A stretch of 64,000 bases of DNA from the NCBI GenBank assembly GCA_023412195.1, contig JAEYNZ010000140.1:40783-104782 (forward strand), written 5' to 3'. How positions within the stretch are numbered: position 1 is the first letter of the stretch; every line of letters begins with the position of its first letter. This DNA is from Bacteroidota bacterium. Its GTDB lineage: Bacteria; Bacteroidota; Bacteroidia; Bacteroidales; Prolixibacteraceae. A program made the position numbers and the translations under genes. A model generated the notes under the pieces. That model was not told the DNA's origin, ran no database searches, and worked only from the letters and a program-made list of their open reading frames with translations. Of the stretch, positions 1 through 7,195 are shown piece after piece.

Positions 1-956
1 ACACTAACATTTCTATCATTTTCAAGATAATCAATCATCCATTGACTTGTAGGTGGTAAATTTCGCTCAATAACTAAAACCAAATTTGAATTAGGTAAAT
101 TTTGCAGGTATTGATACTCATAAAGCTGGCTTAATCCATTTCTAACTTGCTTTCTAGCATTTGCATCAGTTATTGATTTCATTTCAAAAATAAAATCATT
201 ACCATCATGTCTAGTTGCTAAATCAATTAGTTGATTAAACCTTGGGATTTGTCCAGCATCCTTAATCCTCTTAGCTACTAAATTTACTAATCTACGATGA
301 GCATTATCAGCTCTATCTAATGCAGCTTGATTTCTATAAGTAATAATTGTTTCTCTTGCATTATTTGATCTCTCTTGGACTGTTTCATATTCGGAAAGTT
401 GTGTTGATCTTGGCAATATAGGTTCATCTATGTTTGTAAAATTAAGTACATCTACATTATTGTTAATTGTAGAAGTTAATAAGAAAAATCTTTCATTTGT
501 TCTCTCTATAATGTTTAACTCCTCCAACCAAGAAACCACTGAACTAACTCGACGTGGAGCCATAGAATTTCTTTCAAGATCAGATACATCAATTATAAAA
601 TCAATAATATCTTGACGAGAAAGTCCATTAACGTTATTAGATTCAAGAAACGGTATTAGCCTTTGAAACAACCTTATGTTTAAAACCGATTGAATGAAAA
701 TTGGATTTGACATTTCAGCACCAGTACGAATGAATTCTTGACCTTGTGGTGTTAAAACCGAAGAATTACTTGAAGGTGTCATTATTAAACCAATTATCTC
801 GGCAGCTTTTCGATAATAACGCCCTTGTCTTTCAACTTTTCCAATGCTTTGAGCAATGTCTTGAAAAGTTCTAGAACCTTGAGAAACACTTATCACAGTG
901 CGTAAAACATCTATAAGATTATCTGCTTGTGGGATTTGGTCACTAGGTATAAGCAT
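1..956 (-). CDS. Putative type II restriction endonuclease (3' end beyond window)
   Basis: An open frame of 318 codons runs from ATG at 956 to the left edge with no stop, so the C-terminus is missing. Residues 1-165 look helical and winged-helix-like, in two segments (about 14-75 and 95-162), and could read DNA. Residues 215-318 carry a PD-(D/E)xK nuclease signature: D245, D251, then F-E258-M-K260, followed by an RQ/QLYEYQY segment (277-283) like the Q-x-x-x-Y motif of RecB-type nucleases. It starts 3 bases after the stop of the adjacent methyltransferase and is the last visible gene of the operon, so it is probably the cutting enzyme of the system. The family is inferred from motifs and context only; specificity cannot be read. 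Confidence 0.72.
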   Translation of the reverse strand, partial: MLIPSDQIPQADNLIDVLRTVISVSQGSRTFQDIAQSIGKVERQGRYYRKAAEIIGLIMTPSSNSSVLTPQGQEFIRTGAEMSNPIFIQSVLNIRLFQRLIPFLESNNVNGLSRQDIIDFIIDVSDLERNSMAPRRVSSVVSWLEELNIIERTNERFFLLTSTINNNVDVLNFTNIDEPILPRSTQLSEYETVQERSNNARETIITYRNQAALDRADNAHRRLVNLVAKRIKDAGQIPRFNQLIDLATRHDGNDFIFEMKSITDANARKQVRNGLSQLYEYQYLQNLPNSNLVLVIERNLPPTSQWMIDYLENDRNVS

Positions 957-959
957 ATA

Positions 960-2009
960 TTATTCTCCTATAAATAAATATTCTTTAACTCTATTATTCA
1001 CATTACCAATTTTATGTGGCTGATTTCCGAAAGAATAAGTATGATCGATTTCATGAACAGAAACATTACTCTTGTGTCCTTTTAGGATTTCAGTCAATTC
1101 TTCTTTTGTTGGAAGCGAATTTGATGAGTATGATACTGCAATAATTGAATTTGAGAATTTTGCAAACAGCTTATTAAATTCATCGTAAGCATTTAATTTG
1201 TTTGAAAAAGGAGACTTGTAACTCTTAAATTTCTTTGTTATTGTATTTTCTTGAATCTCCAAACCTTCCCAATTTTTTACTAATCCTTCAACGAAATGGT
1301 ACCTGCGGACATAATCATTATCAGATTTTGAACTGTAATAAGGAGGGTCTAGATATACTAAATCAGCAACTATATCAAGTTTTTGAGTTTTTGTGTTAAA
1401 TGATTTATTGTCAAATCCATTATCAAACACAGCAGAATTAAAGATTGAAATATTATTCAGGAAATGTTCTTTTAATGAGTCTTGAATATCTTTTCTGCCA
1501 TCATCATATCTATGACCAATAAATGTAAAAATTCCTCGAGGTCTTTTCTTAATACAAGCTCTTGAAAGTGAAGAAAGTGCAATCGATTTCTTATAATCAT
1601 TATCAAGTAAATCAATATTAGCTCTTATTTGATCTAAAAAGTGATTGTCAGAATCAGAAAAGTATAAATCTTTAAATTTTTTGCTTATAAAATTATTCGA
1701 GTTATCTCTGTTAACTAAAAAATCAATATCGGAATCCTCCAATTGAATAAAGCTATTTTCAATTATTGCATGTGCGGTATGATAACTCATTGCCATAAAA
1801 TCATTACTAATGACTTTCTTTCCTTGGCATTTCATAAAATATCCAACAATATTACTTCCGGCAAATGCATCATAAAATGATTCGAACTCATAGGTTCTTA
1901 ATATTTTCCATAAATCTCCAATAATTCTATTTTTACTTCCCATGTATCTAGTACCTGGGAAATAATCAAATTGATTAGTCAAAGTCGGTATTTCTAGTTG
2001 CAAATTCAT
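960..2009 (-). CDS. D12-class DNA adenine N6-methyltransferase (second of pair)
   Basis: Transfers a methyl group from SAM to adenine in DNA, protecting host sites from the linked nuclease. The 349 residues carry RYMGSKNRI (21-29), the SAM-binding DAFAGSN (47-53) and the catalytic DPPY (221-224), followed by a YHFVEG segment. It differs clearly from the neighbouring methyltransferase, so this is not a simple duplication. Its ATG overlaps the stop of the upstream methyltransferase by one base (TAATG), which suggests translational coupling, and the endonuclease follows 3 bases later. Two distinct D12 enzymes in one system are typical of asymmetric, type IIS-like targets, where each enzyme modifies one strand; that part is inference. 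Confidence 0.88.
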   Translation of the reverse strand: MNLQLEIPTLTNQFDYFPGTRYMGSKNRIIGDLWKILRTYEFESFYDAFAGSNIVGYFMKCQGKKVISNDFMAMSYHTAHAIIENSFIQLEDSDIDFLVNRDNSNNFISKKFKDLYFSDSDNHFLDQIRANIDLLDNDYKKSIALSSLSRACIKKRPRGIFTFIGHRYDDGRKDIQDSLKEHFLNNISIFNSAVFDNGFDNKSFNTKTQKLDIVADLVYLDPPYYSSKSDNDYVRRYHFVEGLVKNWEGLEIQENTITKKFKSYKSPFSNKLNAYDEFNKLFAKFSNSIIAVSYSSNSLPTKEELTEILKGHKSNVSVHEIDHTYSFGNQPHKIGNVNNRVKEYLFIGE

Positions 2010-2866
2010 TACCCTCCAATTACAATAATATCAACACCAGTTCTGTTTTTCGCATCACTATTTATCATTCGCTTTGTCTCAATTTTTTTGATTTCATAAT
2101 TCTTGTAAAGCTCCATGATAACACTGTGATCTGAATTGGTAAGAATGACATGACAACCCAAATTAACCAACCTGTCAAATTCTTCTTTTAAAGCTACTTG
2201 ATCATCATGGTAAAAAAATTCTTTAGTATATCTTTTAAAATCGCCATACTTTCCTACCGGATAATAAGGAGGATCAAGAAAAATAAAATCGCCCTTTTGC
2301 GCATGTTTTCTCAGAGTTTCTAAATAATCGGAGAATTCAATCCTTGTATTTTGTAAAAACTCGCTGGCATCTCTTAAAATTTCACTATCGAAAAAATTAC
2401 CAGAGCCTTTACCGTATGGGACATTAAACTGACCTTTTTTATTTACTCTGTACAAACCATTAAAACATGTCTTATTTAGATAAAGCAACCTTGCTGTCCT
2501 CTCAATATTTGATAGTCTTTCAGGATCTTTCGATCTCATTTCATAATAAAAGTTTTCCTCGTTTTTAAAAGTCTTTAATAATGAAATAACATTTTCTACC
2601 GAATGTTTAATTGTTTTATAGGTAATTATCAACTCATAATTTAAATCTGCAATTACTGCTTTTGCAGGATTAAGATGAAAATAAAAAGCACCGCCACCAA
2701 TAAATGGTTCAATGTATTTATTATAATTATTGGGAATATATTTTATCAACTCAGGTAATAATTGAGTTTTACCACCAGCCCACTTTAAAAAAGGTTTAAT
2801 ACTGACCTGATTAGGAATTAACCATGGTTCTTCAATAGTTCCTATTCTTTCTTCGAATTTATACAT
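2009..2866 (-). CDS. Dam-like D12-class DNA adenine N6-methyltransferase (first of pair)
   Basis: A 285-residue Dam/DpnM-type enzyme with FLKWAGGK (26-33), the SAM-pocket motif EPFIGGGAF (53-61), the NKTCFNGLYRVN target-recognition segment (131-142) and the catalytic DPPY (198-201). The length is normal for the family and all key motifs are intact. The start overlaps the end of the XRE regulator by 8 bases, and the stop shares a base with the next methyltransferase start, so regulator, M1, M2 and nuclease form one tight operon. Sequence specificity cannot be predicted here; a GATC target is possible but not shown. Confidence 0.9.
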   Translation of the reverse strand: MYKFEERIGTIEEPWLIPNQVSIKPFLKWAGGKTQLLPELIKYIPNNYNKYIEPFIGGGAFYFHLNPAKAVIADLNYELIITYKTIKHSVENVISLLKTFKNEENFYYEMRSKDPERLSNIERTARLLYLNKTCFNGLYRVNKKGQFNVPYGKGSGNFFDSEILRDASEFLQNTRIEFSDYLETLRKHAQKGDFIFLDPPYYPVGKYGDFKRYTKEFFYHDDQVALKEEFDRLVNLGCHVILTNSDHSVIMELYKNYEIKKIETKRMINSDAKNRTGVDIIVIGG

Positions 2867-3176
2867 GATTGGCTGCCTTTTTCGTATTTTTATAATACTC
2901 TAATTCCTCTTCAGCTACTTTTAGAGCTTCACTAGCGTGTTCTTCATCTTTTAATTCATACGCTATTTTTTCACCTAACCACTGCGACAAATACTCTTCT
3001 CTGTTAACATTGAAAAAATCAGCTATTAAAATAGCTTGCTTTTTAGTTGCAATTCTATCTCCTCTTTCAATTTTGCTTAATAGAGCCTGATCAATCTTTA
3101 TTTCAGAGGCTAATTCTCTTAAAAGCAAATTATTATTTTCTCTTAATTCTCTTATTTTCTCGCCAAATTTCGACAT
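2859..3176 (-). CDS. XRE-family controller (C-protein-like) of the restriction-modification operon
   Basis: A small DNA-binding regulator of about 105 residues with an XRE helix-turn-helix in the N-terminal half (FGEKIRELR ... LASEIKIDQALLSKIERG) and a charged helical tail. A longer frame would begin at TTG 3200, but ATG 3176 is preferred: it starts right at the HTH domain, and a promoter with a palindrome lies just upstream. As the first gene of the operon it probably times expression of the nuclease relative to the methyltransferases, as C proteins do in other systems. It is longer than a classic C protein (about 80 residues), so another class of XRE repressor is possible. Confidence 0.8.
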   Translation of the reverse strand: MSKFGEKIRELRENNNLLLRELASEIKIDQALLSKIERGDRIATKKQAILIADFFNVNREEYLSQWLGEKIAYELKDEEHASEALKVAEEELEYYKNTKKAANHV

Positions 3177-3193
3177 TGTAGCATATTTTTGAC

Positions 3194-3210
3194 TTGACAA
3201 TATCTGTCAA
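3194..3210. promoter_or_regulatory. Palindromic operator (candidate C-box)
   Basis: TTGACA-N5-TGTCAA is a perfect 6+6 bp inverted repeat. It overlaps the -7 element of the operon promoter and the expected transcription start, about 18 bases before the regulator ATG. The position fits direct autoregulation by the XRE protein. Binding is inferred. Confidence 0.6.
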
Positions 3211-3238
3211 ATGTATCGAATTTGTTTCTAAAATACAA
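3208..3238 (-). promoter_or_regulatory. Bacteroidota-type promoter of the R-M operon
   Basis: On the minus strand a TTG (-33 region, 3236-3238) is followed after 20 bases by TACATTTG (3208-3215), matching the TAnnTTTG -7 consensus of this phylum. Transcription would start near 3201-3204, inside the palindrome, giving a short leader to ATG 3176. Confidence 0.6.
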
Positions 3239-3615
3239 GTCCAATTTTTCAACCGACTTTTCAACAGTCTCTAGAGCGCGTGGAAAAAATAGCTCTTTTG
3301 CAAATGTTGGTTATGTGTCGGCTTGTGCGATTTGCAAATGTGCTATTGTGGGCTGACTTCCCTAACTGTCCCGAAGGGCAGAAGCGGGAGGGAAAACTAT
3401 TCTATTAGCACTGACCTTCAATCAATGCTCCAATCCAATCAAGATTATTTTTTGAATTTTCAGTCAAATTAATAATGTACAGGTGTCTCTTTTAGCCTTA
3501 CATAAAAATGAGGCATAAGAATTTGAACAAAAAGACCTTTGAAGAAGACCTCATATTTTTAGACACCTGGCCTACCGGCAGGCAAGCAAGTATCAAGACC
3601 TGATTGCACTGGTGC
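3239..3615. other. Intergenic stretch, no supported gene
   Basis: No convincing coding frame. It holds two copies of TTTGCAAATGT (3297-3307 and 3331-3341) and a GTATCAAGAC decamer at 3590-3599 that recurs on the far side of the serine hydrolase gene. It marks the join between the AT-rich R-M operon and the chromosome-like sequence that follows. Confidence 0.5.
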
Positions 3616-3836
3616 ATGATGTTTTGTAACGAGAATCCAGTCGTAAGCGAAACAATAGAACATACAACAGGAGTAAATCTCTGCTCTTTCCCGGACGTGG
3701 TAGTACTTCCGGTACTGATAACCTGATCCTGAGGCCTCAAATTGTTAATGATGTTGTATTTGATGTAAATTTTTATTTTCACGACGGAGAACATCCTGAC
3801 ATCTTTGAGATTTTTACTACTTTAGATGCATATTAA
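3616..3836 (+). pseudogene. Possible frameshifted 3' remnant of an unknown gene
   Basis: Reading from 3616 gives a protein-like stretch (ENPVVSETIEHTTGVNL). After a change of frame near 3675-3690 a second protein-like stretch follows (LFPGRGSTSGTDNLILRP, then VFDVNFYFHDGEHPDIFEIF), ending in TAA at 3834-3836. The two pieces look like one C-terminal domain broken by a frameshift and lacking a proper 5' end. The family is not recognised. This could be chance reading, but the second stretch has normal-looking composition and stops cleanly just before the next gene. Confidence 0.35.
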
Positions 3837-3867
3837 TTTCATTTAACAGGCCTAAAAGTAATATCAT

Positions 3868-5163
3868 ATGAAAAAACTGATCATTGTGCTTATTATAATG
3901 GCATGGGTACCCTTCATGGGAACTAGTCAGACCAGGTCATTAAAAAAGAGTCCCCCACTTAAAGAAGCCTCACCACAGGAAGCAGGCATGTCGGAAGAAA
4001 GGATTGATCGCATTGACAGGATGTGCTCGGAAGCTGTAGGCGAGGGCAATCTTCCGGGCATAGTTGCACTTGTAGTAAGGGATGGAAAAATTGTTCTATG
4101 GAAGGCATATGGCATGGCAGACAATGAACAGGGCAGGACTTTAAAAAGGGATGACATCTTCAGGATTGCTTCACAAACCAAAGCTGTAACGGCAACTGCG
4201 GTTATGATGCTTTGGGAGGAAGGAAAATTCCAGCTCGATGATCCTGTATCGAAATATATACCTGAATTCAAAAACACGCAGGTTTTAAATACATTCCGTT
4301 ACAGCGACACCACCTGGACAGGCACCCCGGTTAAATCTCCGGTTACAATCAGGCACCTTCTTACCCACACTTCAGGGATCGGTTATGGCATGATCGATGG
4401 TGATGAAAGAATGAGGATGATATATCATAAGGCAGGTATTATTGATGCATTTACGGCAGATAATGTTACCATAGAAGAAAATATTAAGAAACTTGCTGTC
4501 CTTCCGCTTCACCATCACCCGGGTGAAGCTTATACATACGGTGAAGGTCTCGATGTTCTGGGTTATCTGATAGAAATTGTATCCGGTATGACTTTCGATG
4601 AATTCCTGAAGACCCGCATTTTTGATCCCTTGGGAATGAATGACACACGCTTCTACTTTCCGGAAAATTATGCGGGCCGGCTTGTAGCCGTACAGTACAA
4701 CAAAGATGGAAATTGGCAAAAATATCCAGAATCATTGTTTGATACTGATTATCCTGTTAAAGGAGCCAAACGCTTTTTTTCAGGTGGAGCCGGGCTTTCA
4801 AGCACTGCTAAAGATTATGCAATTTTCCTGCAGATGTACCTGAACGGGGGCGAATATAACGGAGTAAGATTATTAAGCCGCACAACAGTCAGAAGCATTA
4901 TGGGGAACCAGGCAGACGATTTATGGGGCGGAAATGATAAACATTACGGACTTGCATTCGGTGTTTTGACTGAAGGAGGCGAAGCCAGGGGTGGACAGGG
5001 AAGTGCAGGCACGTTCGACTGGGGAGGTTATTTCAACACACAGTATTTTGCCGACCCGCAGGAGAAAGTCATCGGAATCCTCATGAAGCAGACCCAGGGT
5101 CAGGTGAATGACCAGACAGGATGGAAATTCAGGCAGCTGGTATTCCAGGCAATAGACGACTAG
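3868..5163 (+). CDS. Secreted serine hydrolase, beta-lactamase class C / PF00144 family
   Basis: A 431-residue member of the penicillin-binding/esterase-like serine hydrolases. A signal peptide (about 1-20, ending GTSQ) directs export. The catalytic S-x-x-K is S102-Q-T-K105, and the YxN-type position appears as Y224 in YTYGEG, so the third residue is E rather than N. The C-terminal GGQGSAGTFDWGGYF occupies the position of the usual KTG/HxG loop. Family members are mostly esterases, D-aminopeptidases or peptidoglycan-related enzymes; the substrate cannot be told, and the altered YxN argues against a true beta-lactamase. It is flanked by repeats and not in an operon. Confidence 0.85.
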   Translation: MKKLIIVLIIMAWVPFMGTSQTRSLKKSPPLKEASPQEAGMSEERIDRIDRMCSEAVGEGNLPGIVALVVRDGKIVLWKAYGMADNEQGRTLKRDDIFRIASQTKAVTATAVMMLWEEGKFQLDDPVSKYIPEFKNTQVLNTFRYSDTTWTGTPVKSPVTIRHLLTHTSGIGYGMIDGDERMRMIYHKAGIIDAFTADNVTIEENIKKLAVLPLHHHPGEAYTYGEGLDVLGYLIEIVSGMTFDEFLKTRIFDPLGMNDTRFYFPENYAGRLVAVQYNKDGNWQKYPESLFDTDYPVKGAKRFFSGGAGLSSTAKDYAIFLQMYLNGGEYNGVRLLSRTTVRSIMGNQADDLWGGNDKHYGLAFGVLTEGGEARGGQGSAGTFDWGGYFNTQYFADPQEKVIGILMKQTQGQVNDQTGWKFRQLVFQAIDD

Positions 5164-5225
5164 AGATTAGACACAAGAAAAGAAGACAATAAAGAGTTTT
5201 ACAGCCCGATGAAAAATAATATTAT

Positions 5226-5337
5226 AAACGACCCCCTAAAACCCCCGAAGGGGGACTTAGGGACAGTGCAAGTGTGGCAGCATGCTGCTAAAGAGCGTCT
5301 TACCCCTCCCCTCCGGGGAGACGGGGAAGGGTCGTTT
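5226..5337. repeat. REP/MITE-like palindromic intergenic element
   Basis: The outer arms AAACGACCC (5226-5234) and GGGTCGTTT (5329-5337) are perfect inverses. Inside lies a nested hairpin, CCCTAA-AA-CCCCC-GAA-GGGGG-AC-TTAGGG (about 5233-5262), and a second GC-rich hairpin (CCCCTCCGGGG, about 5308-5318). It is non-coding and resembles dispersed palindromic repeats common between genes in Bacteroidota. Confidence 0.6.
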
Positions 5338-5437
5338 TGACTTTAAATGATAAATGATTATATAAGAGTATCAAAACTGAATTGTTCTGAATATGAATAT
5401 TTTGTGATGTAAAATTGTTAGAAACACAAGATTTTTA

Positions 5438-5629
5438 GACACAAGTATCTGATAAGGCACAAGATAAAAAGACACAGGTATCAAGACTTGGTTACAACAG
5501 AAAAGTTGGTTTTGTGCTTTTATAAAACTACTTAGTATCCCTTCTTGTTCCTTGACAATCAGAGTTATGAAACATAATCACTAATTTGAAGAATCCAGTC
5601 TTGTGTCTTGATACTTTTCGTCTTGATAC
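5438..5629. repeat. Cluster of GTATCAAGAC repeats, direct and inverted
   Basis: GACACAAGTATC (5438-5449) and GACACAGGTATCAAGAC (5471-5487) face GTCTTGTGTCTTGATAC (5598-5614) and GTCTTGATAC (5620-5629) in the opposite orientation. The core decamer GTATCAAGAC also occurs at 3590-3599. No gene is supported between 5164 and 5669; these repeats and the palindromic element fill the gap. Confidence 0.55.
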
Positions 5630-5669
5630 ATAAATCAAAATGCTTAATAAAAACTCAATACTATAAAAA

Positions 5670-6386
5670 ATGAACAAGGTAAAAGAACTTGCAAAAATGA
5701 TAGACCACTCCATCCTTCATCCCACACTTACTGATGAAGATTTGCTGAGGGAGTGTGAAGTGGCAAAAAAGTATGATGTTGCCTCGGTATGTGTGAAACC
5801 CTATGCCGTAAAGCAGGCGGTTGAACTGCTGAAGGGAAGTGATGTGCTGGTAGGTTGCGTCATAGGGTTTCCGGCCGGAAACTCAGCTATTGATGTAAAG
5901 GTATTCGAAGCTGAAACTGCATGCAATGACGGGGCAGTTGAAATTGACATGGTTATCAACATAGGGAAGGCACTTCAGCACGACTGGCCTTACATTGAAA
6001 AAGAGATTTCGGCCGTTACTGATGCTTGTCATAAAAAAGGGGCTATCGTAAAAGTTATCTTTGAAACCGACTATATAACCAGCGAAGAAGATATTGCAGA
6101 ACTTTGCCGGATTTGTACTAATGTAGGGGCCGATTATGTAAAAACATCATCGGGGTTCGGTTTTGTGAAGGGCAGCGACGGAAAATATTCCTATACCGGT
6201 GCCACCATTCCAAACCTGGAATTGATGAAAAAGAGTATCGGCCCCGATGTTAAGGTGAAGGCAGCAGGAGGTGTCCGCACGCTTGACGGGTTGCTTGAGG
6301 TGCAGAAAGCAGGTTGCTCAAGATGCGGGGCAACCGCAACCGCAGCCATTATGGAAGATGCATACCGGAGGTTTGGCCAGAAATGA
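5670..6386 (+). CDS. deoC: Deoxyribose-phosphate aldolase
   Basis: Cleaves 2-deoxyribose-5-phosphate to acetaldehyde and glyceraldehyde-3-phosphate in deoxynucleoside catabolism (cytosol). The 238-residue TIM barrel is normal length. Visible catalytic residues are the Schiff-base lysine K158 in YVKTSSGFG, the proton-relay K197 in VKVKAAGGVR, and D93 in EIDMVINIG. It has no obvious operon partner: the sigma factor gene starts 57 bases later in the same direction and may be co-transcribed. No deo phosphorylase genes are near. Confidence 0.97.
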   Translation: MNKVKELAKMIDHSILHPTLTDEDLLRECEVAKKYDVASVCVKPYAVKQAVELLKGSDVLVGCVIGFPAGNSAIDVKVFEAETACNDGAVEIDMVINIGKALQHDWPYIEKEISAVTDACHKKGAIVKVIFETDYITSEEDIAELCRICTNVGADYVKTSSGFGFVKGSDGKYSYTGATIPNLELMKKSIGPDVKVKAAGGVRTLDGLLEVQKAGCSRCGATATAAIMEDAYRRFGQK

Positions 6387-6443
6387 TCATGTTGAGAGGC
6401 AGTTAACAGAATATATATTGATGGAGTTGGCATACACAATAGA

Positions 6444-7040
6444 ATGATTGGTATAATGGACCTGGATGAAACATATATATTGAGAAGATTAAACGAAGGT
6501 GATGATGAAGCCTTTAATATGCTCTTCAGGAAATATTATGGCCCGTTATGCCGGTTTGCCTGCCGTTATCTTGGCCGTCCTGATCTTTCAGAAGACATTG
6601 TATCGGATACATTCTACAACATTTGGAATAAAAGAATCACGTTAAATATCACAACTTCTTTAAAATCATATCTTTTTCAGGCAGTTTGTAAAAATTCACT
6701 GAACTACCTCAGAAAGGCAAAAAGAGAAGAATTACTGGAAGACTATCTGTTTAAGAATTCATTTCATCAGAATTCGAAAGAAAGCATAGAACATGCAGAA
6801 CCATCGGAATTGCTTTTTTTAACTGAACTCGGCAAGAAGATAAAGTTTTGTGTTGAAAATTTGCCACTGCAACAAAAAACAGTATTTATACTGAAGAGGT
6901 ATGAAGACAAGAAAAACAAGGAAATAGCTGAAATTATGAAAATTTCGGTTAAAACAGTGGAAATGCACCTTACGCGTGCCATGTTAACTCTCAGGAAAGA
7001 ATTAAGAATTTACCTTGAGGATGAACCAAATACTACCTGA
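6444..7040 (+). CDS. ECF-type RNA polymerase sigma-70 factor
   Basis: A 198-residue Bacteroidota-type ECF sigma factor. Region 2 (about 20-65: FNMLFRKYYGPLCRFA ... SEDIVSDTFYNIW) binds core polymerase and the -10 element. Region 4 (about 135-188, with KNKEIAEIMKISVKTVEMHL as its HTH) reads the -35 element. Such factors usually sit directly beside a FecR anti-sigma factor and an STN-bearing SusC. Here the neighbour is a secreted repeat protein, and the only FecR/STN-SusC pair lies 21 kb downstream at 28604-33099. ATG 6444 is used; an internal ATG at 6456 is an alternative. Confidence 0.93.
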   Translation: MIGIMDLDETYILRRLNEGDDEAFNMLFRKYYGPLCRFACRYLGRPDLSEDIVSDTFYNIWNKRITLNITTSLKSYLFQAVCKNSLNYLRKAKREELLEDYLFKNSFHQNSKESIEHAEPSELLFLTELGKKIKFCVENLPLQQKTVFILKRYEDKKNKEIAEIMKISVKTVEMHLTRAMLTLRKELRIYLEDEPNTT

Positions 7041-7195
7041 CAGGTAAGAAAGACCATCTTCAGAATCGTATTAGATTCAGGGAGGAATCTTGTTTTGAAA
7101 ATTTTTTTCTAAAATCCCGCTGACGAATACAGGGAATCGTGCTCTGAACGCATCTTGTCTCTTATCAGAACAAATATTAATTAAAACAAAAGACT

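Noticed and set aside
1..2866. Direct identification of the R-M system as FokI/StsI
   Set aside because: The methyltransferases are separate genes and the nuclease is incomplete; only the general type IIS logic can be supported.
3239..3360. Possible integron attC-like site (GTTGGTTATGTGTC region with repeats)
   Set aside because: No paired R'/R'' arms with the expected spacing, no integrase and no cassette structure could be shown.
3498..3794. 98-codon minus-strand frame in the repeat-rich gap
   Set aside because: Low-complexity basic start, no family, no ribosome binding site, and it runs antisense to a better protein-like remnant on the plus strand.
3868..5163. Antibiotic-resistance beta-lactamase
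   Set aside because: The SxxK motif is present but the YxN position reads Y-G-E and the KTG motif is missing; the wider esterase/peptidase family is a safer call.
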